NCBI GenBank assembly: GCA_963736235.1
Contig: CAVTOR010000027.1
Coordinates: 24,786 to 88,785 of the forward strand
DNA from: CAVORB01 sp963736235
Lineage (GTDB): Bacteria > Pseudomonadota > Gammaproteobacteria > Chromatiales > Chromatiaceae
DNA length: 64,000 nucleotides
Direction: 5' to 3'
Shown here: piece after piece, positions 45,080 to 54,390 of the stretch
Numbering within the stretch: the first letter of the stretch is position 1
Layout: the number at the start of each line of letters is the position of its first letter
Position numbers and translations under genes: made by a program
The notes under the pieces: model-generated
Told to the model about the DNA's origin: nothing
The model's database searches: none
Seen by the model: only the letters and a program-made list of their open reading frames with translations

Positions 45080-45416
45080 TCAGAGCGCGGCCCATTTCTT
45101 CCAGATGCCGGCCTTCTTCATCTCATGGTCGGGCGCGGTCAGCTTGCGGTGATTCGGGCTCTCCGGGTTGTTGCACCAACCCATGCTCTGCGCGACGACT
45201 CTGCTTGCCGTCCTCGGAGATCTTGCGCATGCCGCCCCAGAACTGACAGGTTGCGCACATGTTCTCGGACCCGGCATCCATGGCGTGTCCGTCCCCGGAT
45301 TCGCCGTGATGCGCATGCTCTTCAGCGGCGTGAGCTCCCATCGCGGCGAGAGCGGCCGTTCCGACGATCAGCTTTCCCGAGGTGGTCAGAAAGCCGCGGC
45401 GTGTATTGATTGGCAT
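45080..45416 (-). CDS. small Tat-exported cysteine protein, HiPIP-like, one frameshift
   Basis: The frame starts MPINTRRGFLTTSGKLIVG with a twin-arginine signal ending near AHA, then a His/Met-rich stretch (HAHHGESGDGHAM) and CATCQFWGG. Near 45210 one extra base shifts the frame; the continuation is SMGWCNNPESPNHRK and ends KKWAAL. The pattern C-x2-C-x-F/W and GWC resembles high-potential iron-sulfur proteins, but only three cysteines are seen after repair, where HiPIP needs four. The His-rich part suggests metal binding. About 111 residues result. It is convergent with the copper receptor. Confidence 0.68.
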
Positions 45417-45585
45417 TTGACTTCTCCTTTGGTTCTTGGTTGCGACCTGCCGCTGCATTCGGCGGTCTCCGGTCCAGGCGCCAAGACGCGCGCCCGGTGG
45501 AAAAGTAACAGCGAAGGGAGGAGTCGGCAAGTGGCGTTCGGGCGGTGACTCTGGCCCCGAAAGCGTGGAGAAGACAAGAGTGGGA

Positions 45586-45672
45586 TGGTGCCGAGGAGAG
45601 GACTTGAACCTCCACGAGCTTTCGCTCACATGGACCTGAACCATGCGCGTCTACCAATTCCGCCACCTCGGC
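45586..45672 (-). tRNA. tRNA-Leu (anticodon CAG)
   Basis: The minus strand reads GCCGAGGTGGCGGAATTGGT at the 5' end, an anticodon stem CATGG/CCATG with loop TTCAGGT (CAG), a long variable arm, T loop TTCAAGT and an encoded CCA end. Confidence 0.97.
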
Positions 45673-45722
45673 AGGTGGTGTTCGGGGAGGCGGTGGGAAA
45701 GCCCCGGCCCGAGGAAGCGGGA

Positions 45723-45751
45723 ATGTTAGTGAGACAAGGGTACCTTGTCAA
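45723..45751 (-). promoter_or_regulatory. sigma-70 promoter for tRNA-Leu
   Basis: On the minus strand TTGACA, a 17-base spacer and TAACAT precede the tRNA by about 50 bases. It overlaps an in-frame ATG for the opposite rnr gene, which argues against that start. Confidence 0.75.
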
Positions 45752-45792
45752 CGGTACACTAGCGGGATTTCAAGAACGGGCAGACATCCATC

Positions 45793-48058
45793 GTGGCCAG
45801 ACGCAGAAAGCAAACTCTCCCAGGGACTTGGACCCTCATCGCCAACGCGAAGCCAAGAAGTACGCCAACCCCATACCGAGCCGCGAGTTCATCCTCGAGA
45901 CCCTGACCGATGCCGGCGTTCCGCTGGTGTTCGAGGAGCTCTCAGCCGCCCTCGACCTCTCCGCCGAAGATGACCTGGTGGCGTTGCAGCGGCGCGTCGG
46001 CGCGATGGTGCGCGACGGCCAGCTGGTGCGCAACCGCAAGGACGCCTTCTGCCTGGTCAACAAGCGCGATCTGATCGCCGGGCGGGTGATCGGACATCCC
46101 GATGGCTTCGGTTTCGTCAAGCCCGACGACGGCGGCGACGACGTTTATCTCTATCCGCGCCAGATGCGCGCCCTGTTCCACAACGACCGCGTGGTGGTGC
46201 GGGTTACCGGCCGCGACCGTCGCGGGCGCCTGGAGGGCTCGCTGGTCGAGGTGCTGGAGCGCGGCACGCGCACCGTGGTGGGGCGCTTCTATCAGGAGAG
46301 CGGCGTCGGTTTCGTGGTGCCCGACAACAAGCGCCTGGCGCACGACATCATCATCCCGCGCGACCGCATCGGCGAGGCTGGGCAGGGACAGATCGTGGTG
46401 GCGGAGATCACGGATCAGCCGACCAAGCGCACCCAGCCCCTCGGCCGCGTCGCTGGAGGTGGTGGGGGACCACATGGCCGCGGGGATGGAGACCGATATC
46501 GCCATCCGCACCCATGACCTGCCGGTGGAGTGGCCCCCGGAGGTGGAGGCGGAGATCGCGGGGCTGACGAAGGAGGTGCCGGAGCCCGCCAAGAAGGGGC
46601 GCACGGACTTGCGCAAAACGCCCCTGGTGACGATCGACGGCGCCGACGCGCGCGACTTCGACGATGCCGTCTTCTGCGAGCGCAAGCCCAAGGGTTGGAA
46701 GCTGCTGGTGTGCATCGCCGACGTCTCGAGCTACGTCGAGCCCGGCACCGCCCTCGACGCCGAGGGATACAACCGCGGCAACTCGGTCTACTTCCCGGAC
46801 CGCGTGGTTCCCATGCTGCCGGAGGTCCTCTCGAACGGTCTGTGCTCGCTAAATCCGAAGGTGGACCGCCTGTGCATGGCCTGCGAGCTGTACGTCAACC
46901 TTGAGGGGCAGGTCACACGCTCGCGGTTCTTCCGGGGGGTGATGCGCTCCCACGCCCGCTTCACCTACGACCAGGTCGCGGCCATGGTGGTGGACGGTGA
47001 CCCCGACCTGTGCGAGCGCTTCGCCGAACTGCTGCCCCATCTGCACGAGCTGTATGCGCTCTACAAGGCGCTGCACGCGGCGCGCGCCGAGCGCGGCGCC
47101 ATCGACTTCGATACCACCGAGACCCGCTTCGAGTTCAACGAGCAGGGACGCATCGCGGCGGTCCATCCGCTGGTGCGCAACGACGCTCACCGCATCATCG
47201 AGGAGTGCATGCTGGCGGCCAACGTGGCGGCGGCGAGGCTGTTCGAGCGCAAGAAGCTGCCGGCCCTGTACCGCATCCACGAGACGCCGAAGCGAGGAGA
47301 AGCTCACCGACCTGCGCGAGTTTCTCGGCGAGCTCGGGCTCAAGCTGCCCGGCGAGCAAGAAGCCCACGGCCAAGGACTACGCGGCGCTGCTGGAGCAGG
47401 TCGAGGACACGGCCGGACCGGCATCTGATCCAGACCGTGCTGCTGCGCTCCATGCAGCAGGCCATGTACAGCTCCGACAACGTGGGCCACTTCGGGCTCG
47501 CCTATCCCGCCTACACCCATTTCACCTCGCCCATCCGCCGCTATCCGGACCTGATCGTCCACCGCGCCATCAAGCACCTGCTCGACGGCGGCACGGCGGC
47601 GGACTTCGATTACTCGAAGCCGGACCTGCAAGGTCATCGGCGAGCATTGCTCCGGCACCGAGCGGCGCGCCGACGAGGCGACCCGCGACGCCGAGTCCTG
47701 GCTCAAGTGCGAGTACATGCAGGACAAGCTCGGCGAGGAGTTCGACGGCACCATCACCAGCGTCAACTCCTTCGGCATCTTCGTCGAGCTGGACGACATC
47801 TACGTCGATGGCCTGGTGCACATCACCGCCCTGGACAACGACTACTACCACTTCGACCCCGTCGGTCACCGGCTCAATGGGGAGCGGACCGGGATGGTCT
47901 ACCGCCTCGGAGACCGGGTGCGAATTCAGGTGGCGGCGGTCAATCTGGACGAGCGCAAGATCGACTTCGTGCTGGTCAAGCCCGCCCGGCCCGCCGAGCG
48001 CCCCCCGGCGACCAGATCCCGATCGCGCCGCAGGCGCAAGCCCAAAGCCGCGACCTGA
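45793..48058 (+). CDS. rnr: ribonuclease R, multiple frameshifts
   Basis: RNase R is a processive 3'-5' exoribonuclease that degrades structured RNA. All parts are recognisable in order: REAKKYANPIPSREFILETL, cold-shock domains (GHPDGFGFVKPDDGGDDVYL), the catalytic RNB domain (VTIDGADARDFDDAVFCE, HFGLAYPAYTHFTSPIRRYP) and the S1 domain (VNSFGIFVELDDIYVDGLVH). The frame shifts near 46450, 47297, 47355, 47422 and 47635, and probably once near 45810 if the true start is the GTG at 45793 (MARRRK). So many breaks in a conserved gene point to base-calling errors. The basic C-terminal tail is shorter than in E. coli. Confidence 0.88.
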
Positions 48059-48086
48059 TCGGGGCCGCGCGGGTCTCGGTGACAAG

Positions 48087-48870
48087 ATGGCCGCTTGGCG
48101 CTGGTTCTGGTTTCTGATTGCACTCGCGTCGGCGGATGCCTGCGTCGCCGCATCGGCCTTCACCGTCCGGCACCAGGATGCGAGCTTCGACGTCTACCGC
48201 CTGGACCAGGGGGAGGAGCAGCGGCTCCGGTTCTTCTGGAAGCGGCCGGACGGGACGGACTACGGCAGCCTGCACGCCTTGCGCGAGGCCCTCGAGGCCG
48301 AAGGGCGCGAGCTCGTGTTCGCCGTCAACGGCGGCATCTATTCCGAGCAGTTCACGCCGCTCGGGCTCTACATCGAGAACGGCGAACGCTACTACCAGCT
48401 GAACCGGGGGAGAAGGCGGCGGCAACTTCTTCCTCCGGCCGAACGGCGTGTTCTACGTCACGGCGACCGGCGCGCGCGTCGTGCAAACCGATGACTACCG
48501 GCCGGAGGGCGAGGTACGCCACGCGGTGCAGTCCGGCCCCATGCTGGTGATCGGGGGCGCGCTTCATCCGCGCTTCATCCCCGGCTATCACAGCAAGCAC
48601 ATCCGCAACGGCGTAGGCGTCGATCGCGAGGGGAGGGTGGTGTTCGCCATCTCCAACGCCCCGGTGAACTTCCACGACCTCGGCACCCTGTTCCGGGATG
48701 TCCTGGGCTGTCCGAACGCCCTCTACCTGGACGGCGCCATCTCCGAGATGTACGCGCCCGATCTGCACCGCTATGGCGGGTGGCCTTGGCGGCGCTTCAC
48801 CACCATGATCGGCATCGTGCGCCCGCCGCCGGATTCCTCGGAGGGGTCGTCCGCCGGGGCGGATCGCTGA
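48087..48870 (+). CDS. exported phosphodiester glycosidase-domain (NAGPA/YigE-like) protein, one frameshift
   Basis: The frame starts MAAWRWFWFLIALASADACV with a signal peptide and reaches FAVNGGIYSEQFTPLGLYIE; near 48410 one base is off and the rest continues as NGVFYVTATG, VQSGPMLVIGGALHPRF, RNGVGVDREGRVVFAIS and NALYLDGAISEMY. This is the domain of phosphodiester glycosidases (NAGPA) and of bacterial YigE. The substrate is unknown. It begins 28 bases after rnr and is followed by a zinc-ribbon membrane protein gene in the same direction. Confidence 0.82.
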
Positions 48871-48904
48871 GGCAACGCGAAGCGAACCCGAGGGAGAGTC
48901 GCAG

Positions 48905-49654
48905 ATGCAATGCCCGAAATGCAACGCGGCGCAGGCTTCGGCGAACACCATTTGCGAGCGCTGCGGCATCGTGTTCGAGAAATACTACAAGTACCACCCT
49001 CGTCCGGGCGACCAGGCGCCGCGCCCGTCCCATTTGCGGATGGAGTCGGCCGACAGCGGCGGGCTGCGCGAGCTGATTCTGCCGGACAAGGCCATGTCCG
49101 GGTCCTGGCCTGGGCTCGCGGCCAGGGGGCTGCTGCTCGCTCTGCTGCTCGTCTGGGGCGCGTTGCTCATGCTCTCGTCGGTCGACAGCAACGCGGCGGG
49201 TCAGTCCGTGCTGCACCTGGTCAATCTCCCGTTCCACGAGGCCGGTCACGTGTTCTTTCGGCCCCTCGGGCAGTTCATGATGTCCCTTGGCGGAACGCTG
49301 GGACAACTCCTGATGCCCCTGATCGCCCTCGGCGTGCTGCTGTTGAAGACCCGCGACCCCTTCGGCGCCTCCGTGGCCCTCTGGTGGCTCGGCGAGAATT
49401 TTCTCGACATCGCGCCCTACATCAACGACGCACGGGCCGGCACCTTGCCGTTGCTTGGCGGCAACACCGGCCAGTCCGCCCCTTACGGTTTCCACGACTG
49501 GAACTACCTCCTCACCGAGACCGGCCTGCTGCACCTGGATCGTACCCTTGCCGGGTTGAGTCACTTCGTCGGCTCGTTGATCATGATCGCCGCTCTCGCC
49601 TGGGGCGGGATCCTGCTCTACCGCCAATACGGGCGCTTGGAGAAGCTGGGCTGA
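48905..49654 (+). CDS. zinc-ribbon membrane protein with HExxH motif (putative M50-like peptidase)
   Basis: The 249-residue protein starts with a zinc ribbon (MQCPKCNAA and ICERCGIVF, CxxC pairs 13 residues apart) and continues with about four to five hydrophobic segments. The sequence LVNLPFHEAGHVFFRPLG puts HEAGH at residues 111-115, and GENFLDIAPYINDA near 163-176 offers an acidic third ligand. This is the arrangement of membrane-embedded zinc peptidases, but I cannot assign a known family. AGGGAG lies upstream of the ATG. The ribbon may recognise a substrate or nucleic acid. Confidence 0.78.
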   Translation: MQCPKCNAAQASANTICERCGIVFEKYYKYHPRPGDQAPRPSHLRMESADSGGLRELILPDKAMSGSWPGLAARGLLLALLLVWGALLMLSSVDSNAAGQSVLHLVNLPFHEAGHVFFRPLGQFMMSLGGTLGQLLMPLIALGVLLLKTRDPFGASVALWWLGENFLDIAPYINDARAGTLPLLGGNTGQSAPYGFHDWNYLLTETGLLHLDRTLAGLSHFVGSLIMIAALAWGGILLYRQYGRLEKLG

Positions 49655-49684
49655 ACCGGCGCCCAGGATGGACTTGACGCGGCG

Positions 49685-52600
49685 TCAGCCGCGAACCGGC
49701 TCCCCGATCGCGGCGGTCGAGCCGCTGGCCCCGAGTATCCGATAGACCATCGGGACCAGCACCAGCGACACCAGGGTGGAGAAGGAGAGTCCGGAAACGA
49801 TGGTCACCGCCAGCGGCTGCAGCATCTCGGAGCCCTCGCCGATGGCGAGCGCCAGGGGCAGCATGCCGACCACCGTGGTCAGTGTGGTCATAAGGATGGG
49901 CCGCAGGCGCAGCCGGGCGGCCTCGAGAATGGCGTCGTGCTTGTCCAGGCCGCGGCGGCGACCGATCTCGACGAACTCCACCAGCACGATGGCGTTGTTG
50001 ACCACGATTCCGGCCAGCATGATGAGCCCGAGCCACACCGGCATCGACAGCGGCAGCGCGGTCCACTACAGGCCGAGCACGACGCCGATCAGGGCGAAGG
50101 GCACGGAGATGAGGATGATCAGGGGATTGCGCAGCGACTCGTACTGCACCGCCATCACCACCAGCACCAGGAACAGGGCCAGCCCCAGCAGCAGGCGGCC
50201 GACGTCGCGGCCCTCCTGCATGGCCTTCAGTCCGCCGCCGTCGTAGATGCTGTATCCGGGCGGCAGGGGAAGATCCGCAAGCGCCGCCAGGGACTGCTCG
50301 ATCGCCTCCTGCAGCGTGACGTCGTCCCCCAGCGAGGCGGTGATGTCCACGATGCGCTGCTGGCGGTCGCGCACGATAGTCGAGGGCTGAGGCAGGATCT
50401 CGATGCGCGCCACGTCTCCCAGGCGCAGCGGCACCCTGGGCTCGGTCTTGCTGAACAGGACGATGGATTCCAGGTCGCCCGGGGCCGCCACTTCCATGCG
50501 GTCCAGCCGCAGCAGGATGTCGATGCTGCGGTCCCCGCCGATGAAGTCGGTGACCGTCTTGCCCTCCAGGGCGAAGCGCAGGATGTTCCCGACGTCCTCC
50601 ACCTGAAGCCCGTAGCTCGCGGCCCGCTTGCGATCGAGGCGAACCGAGAGCTCCTGGGTGACCTCCTCGTTGGAATGCTGCAGATTGCGCAGGCCCTCGA
50701 TGCCCTTGAGCCGCTCCAACGCCTCGTCGGCCAGGCCCGCCAGCACGTTCAGATCCGGCCCCTTGATGCGGATGCTGAGGTCGTCGTCGCCACTGCCGAA
50801 GCGGATGCCGCGGATACCACGGGTGGACAGGTACACCTTCAGCCCGGGGATCTCTTCGGCGGTAATCGACTTCTTCACGCGTGCGATCCAGTCATTGCTG
50901 CTGATCCCGCGCTCCGCCAAGGGCTTGAGCAGCACCTGAAGGCTCGCCCGGTTGGCGTTCTCGAACTGGGAGCGGCCGAAGACGAAGCCGCCCACCGTGG
51001 TGAAGATGGCGTCCACCTCGGGCTGCGCGGCGACCAGCTGCCTCCACCCTGCGCGTGAGGGCGTCCATCTCGCCGATGTCGATCCCGCTGTCGGCGGTGA
51101 GGCTGATGCGCACGTCGCCCTCGTCAAGCTTGGGCAGGAACTCCTGCCTCGACTCCTGAAACCAGGGGACCGTGTAGGCGAGTCCGGCGACGAAGACGGC
51201 GATGACCAGCCAGCGCACCCGCAGCAGCCGGGCAAGCAGCCAGGCGTAACCCTCCTGGGCGGCGGCCATAGCACGGTCGGCGAGTCGCCGCAGCGCGCCC
51301 TCGCGGCCGGCGGGGACACGTCCGGCCAGCGCCGGCACCAGGGTCAGCGCCACCGCCATGGAGGCGACGATGGCGGCCGAGATGGTGAAGATGAGCTCGC
51401 GGAAGAGGAGTCCGACCAGACCGCCGATGAACAGGAAGGGCAGGACCGCCGCGAGGTTGGTGGAGGTGGAGGCGACGATGGCGCTGGTCACCTCGGAGGC
51501 CGCGGAGTCCGCCGCCTGCGCGTTCGGCTCGCCCAGGCGCTGGTGGCGGTAGATGTTCTCCAGCATGACGATGGTGCTGTCCACCAGCATGCCGATCCCG
51601 AGGGCCAGTCCCCCCAGGGTCATGATGTTGAAGGTGAGCCCGCTCACCGCCATCAGGATGAAGGTGACCAGCACCGCGATGGGGATGGCGCTGCCGATGA
51701 TGAGCGTGCGCCGCAGGCTGCCGAGGAAGACGTAGACCACCGCCATCGCGAGCAGGGCGCCGCTGACGGCGGCGGTGACGGCGTTGTTGAGCGACTGGCG
51801 GATATAGCGCGCCTGGTCATCGACGCGGCGGATCTGGATGTCTTCGTGGGATCTCACCCGTCTCCTGCCGAGCCGGCCGAGCTCGGCCTCGACCGCGTCC
51901 ACCACCGCCACCGTGTTGGCCAGCGGCTGCTTCTGGATCGAGAGCTTGATGCCGGGCCGGTCGTCGAGGCGGATGCGCAGGCGCTCCTCGGCCGCGCCGT
52001 CGATGACGCGCGCGACCTCCCCGAGCCGAAGCAGCGACAGGGGCCGCTCCCGATCCTCGGCGGAGAGCGGCAGGTCGGCGATCTCCTCCACGCTGGTGAA
52101 GCGGCCCCCGGTGCGGCCGCTGATCTCGCCGTCGGGCATGCGCAGCCGCCCCGCCGAGATGTCCCGGTTGGCCTCCCGCAGTGCCTGCTCGATGTCCAGC
52201 ACGTCGAGCCCCAGTCCCGCCAGCCGGTACTGGTCGGCGATGACCTGCACCTCCCGCTCCAGACCTCCGCCCACCTCCGCGGCGGCCACTCCGGGCAGGG
52301 TCAGCAGGGCGCGGCTCAGGCCATAGTCGACCCAGGCGCGCAGCTCCACCGGGTCCAGCAAGGGGGAGCTGATCACGTACTCGGCCACGGGCAGCTGGAA
52401 GGGGTCGCGCTTATAGATCACCGGCGGGTCGATGCTGTCGGGCAGGAAACGCTTGGCGCGGTCGAGGCGGGAGCTGGCGTCCCGCAGGGCCTAGTCGATG
52501 TCGGTGCCGTACGCGAAGGAGAGGTCGACCGAGCTGCGCCCCTCGGTGGTCTGGGACTGGATCGCGATCGCCCCCTCGGTGATCGCCAGCTGCTCCTCGA

Positions 52601-52799
52601 GCTGGCGGGTGACCTCGTCCTCCATGATCTTGGCGGGCACGCCCGGGTCGAGGATGCGCACCCGGACGTCCGGGTAGATGATGTGGGGGAGCAGGTCGAT
52701 GTTGAGCCGGCCGAGCGCGAAGCCGCCGAGGACCATCACCGCCAGGGTGAGCATCACCACCCCGACCGGGTGGCGCACGGACCAGCTGGAGATGCTCAT
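49685..52799 (-). pseudogene. RND efflux permease (HAE1-type) with two in-frame TAG codons and one frameshift
   Basis: The reassembled protein of about 1035 residues is an RND transporter that exports drugs or other solutes using the proton gradient. It begins MSISSWSVRHPVGVVMLTLA and has the TM4 region LGGLALGIGMLVDSTIVM and the late MPVWLGLIMLAGIVVNNAIV. TAG interrupts the frame at 52491-52493 (after YGTDID, before ALRDASSRLD) and at 50066-50068 (after GVVLGL, before WTALPLSM). One extra base near 51045 (RRVEA to QLVAAQPEV) also breaks it. Each side continues in good family sequence, so decay is recent or the changes are errors. It follows its adaptor gene. Confidence 0.85.
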
Positions 52800-52825
52800 T
52801 GCGGGATACGCATTCCTGGCGGCGT

Positions 52826-53881
52826 TCAGTCTGCCGCGTCGACGATCTTCACGGCCTTGCCCTCGGTCAGGCCGAGGAAGCCGCGGGTAACGATTCGTTC
52901 GCCGGGAGCCAGGCCGTCGAGGATCTCGATGCGGTCGGCGATGCGCAGCCCGCTTCGCACCGAGCGCCGCGCCGCCTTGCCCTCGCCGTCGACCAGCCAG
53001 ACGAACTCTCCCCCGCGGTCCCGCGCGAGGGCGCGGAAAGGGATCAGCAGGCGCTCGACGGCGGCGGTCTCGAGCCTGGCGCGCACGAACTGCCCGGCGC
53101 GCGCGCCCTCCGGCACCGGGTCCAGCACGATCTCGACGATGCCCTGACGGCTTGTCCGGTTGAGGGCGGGATGAATGCGCAGGATCTTGCCGTCGAACTG
53201 CGAGGCGCCGAGGGCGTCGATGCGTACCGCCGCCGGGTCCCCCACCGCGATGTGCGGCAGGATCAGCTCGGAGGCGTAGACCTCGGCGACCAGGGACGAC
53301 GGGTCTGCCACCGTGAGCAGGTGGCTGTTCTTGGTCACGAAGTCGCCTGGCTCCACCAGCCGCTCCGTGACCACGCCGGCGAACGGGGCGCGGATGCGGG
53401 TGAAGGCGAGCCGCGTCTCCAGCAGCCGCTCCTCGGCCTCGGCGACCAGCAGCGATGTCTCCGCCTGGGCCAGCTCGTCTTCCGCGACGGCGCGCCGGGC
53501 GCGCAGGCTCTCGAGGCGCTCGAGGTCCCTTTTCTCCTGCTCCTTGGTGGCGCGGGTCTTGTCGAGCTCCGCGCGCAGCAGGTCGTCATCCAACGCGACC
53601 AGCAGCTGGCCGGTCTCGACCTCGTCTCCCTCGAACACCGCGAGCTCCGTCACTCGCCCTTCCTCCTGGCTGAAGATGCGCACCAGCCTGCGGAAGCGCA
53701 GGGAGCCCGGGCGCTCGTGTTGACCGGAGACCGGAGCGCGTTCGGCGGTGTGGACGGTCACCAGATGGTCCTGCGCCCGCTCCCGATCCGCGGGGTTTGC
53801 GGTCGGAGTCTGCTGGTCGCCGCAGCCGGTCAGCAGGGCCGCGGCCAGGAGCAGACAGGCGCAAGGTGTCTTCTGGCGCAC
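52826..53881 (-). CDS. RND efflux periplasmic adaptor lipoprotein
   Basis: The 351-residue membrane fusion protein links an RND pump to an outer-membrane channel. It has a lipobox (AALLTGCGD, Cys20), a biotinyl-lipoyl-like half (GRVTELAVFEGDEVETGQLL), a coiled coil (about residues 100-155, rich in Glu, Arg and Leu), the second lipoyl half (FTRIRAPFAGVVTERLVEPG) and beta-barrel domains. The frame is intact, unlike that of the pump gene 26 bases downstream. The substrate is unknown. Confidence 0.9.
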   Translation of the reverse strand: MRQKTPCACLLLAAALLTGCGDQQTPTANPADRERAQDHLVTVHTAERAPVSGQHERPGSLRFRRLVRIFSQEEGRVTELAVFEGDEVETGQLLVALDDDLLRAELDKTRATKEQEKRDLERLESLRARRAVAEDELAQAETSLLVAEAEERLLETRLAFTRIRAPFAGVVTERLVEPGDFVTKNSHLLTVADPSSLVAEVYASELILPHIAVGDPAAVRIDALGASQFDGKILRIHPALNRTSRQGIVEIVLDPVPEGARAGQFVRARLETAAVERLLIPFRALARDRGGEFVWLVDGEGKAARRSVRSGLRIADRIEILDGLAPGERIVTRGFLGLTEGKAVKIVDAAD

Positions 53882-53897
53882 GCGAATAACGCCTGGG

Positions 53898-54284
53898 TCA
53901 GGACCGACCCGTAAGGTCGGTGATGTTCGCCGCGGGTGGGGGAGCCTCGTCCGGGTACCTGTAGTGCTTGATCTTGCGCCGGACGTTACGTTGGATGATG
54001 ACCCCCAGCACCGCCCATTCCAGGCCCGTGAGATCGATCTCCGGGTAGAGCTCGTTGAGCGCGATCAGCCATTCCCGACCATCGCTGTCCTTCCGGTACT
54101 GGCGGAACCAGCGCACCCCTTCCACGTCGGCGAAAACGAACATACCGTCGCGGCATTGGGGCGTCGGCTCGATGATGACGATGCACTTGTCCGGAAATTC
54201 GGGCTCCATCTGATCTCCGAGCACCTGCAGGGCGAAGGGTTCCTGCAGGCTGCAGCCACCGGAATCCAGGGTGGGATCTGCCAT
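53898..54284 (-). CDS. S24/LexA-fold protein lacking the catalytic dyad
   Basis: The 128-residue protein has the S24 peptidase core: FALQVLGDQMEPEFPDKCIV aligns with the LexA/UmuD serine region, but Gln25 stands where the catalytic Ser would be (GDSMEP in active members). The lysine region GVRWFRQYRK has Arg where Lys is expected. No DNA-binding domain is attached. It is thus likely an inactive, ligand-binding or structural relative. The ATG at 54284 lies divergently 106 bases from the ABC exporter, and the RND adaptor follows on the same strand. Confidence 0.72.
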   Translation of the reverse strand: MADPTLDSGGCSLQEPFALQVLGDQMEPEFPDKCIVIIEPTPQCRDGMFVFADVEGVRWFRQYRKDSDGREWLIALNELYPEIDLTGLEWAVLGVIIQRNVRRKIKHYRYPDEAPPPAANITDLTGRS

Positions 54285-54390
54285 GGGTCGACCTCATTTA
54301 GGGCTAGCAACCGGGTCGTGATGACCGGATACGGTAGAATCTTCGCCCGGATATGGGCGTCGATCAAACCGAACCCAACACGGGAGCAGG

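Noticed and set aside
45080..45416. True high-potential iron-sulfur protein
   Set aside because: Only three cysteines are seen after repair of the frameshift, so I call it HiPIP-like only.
50066..52493. Amber codons read as pyrrolysine or by recoding
   Set aside because: RND pumps are not known to use pyrrolysine, no pyl genes are in the window, and the flanking sequences fit plain substitutions.
50952..53147. 731-codon open frame on the plus strand
   Set aside because: It is antisense to the RND pump and adaptor and is rich in His, Asp, Arg and Gly as expected for a GC-driven shadow frame.
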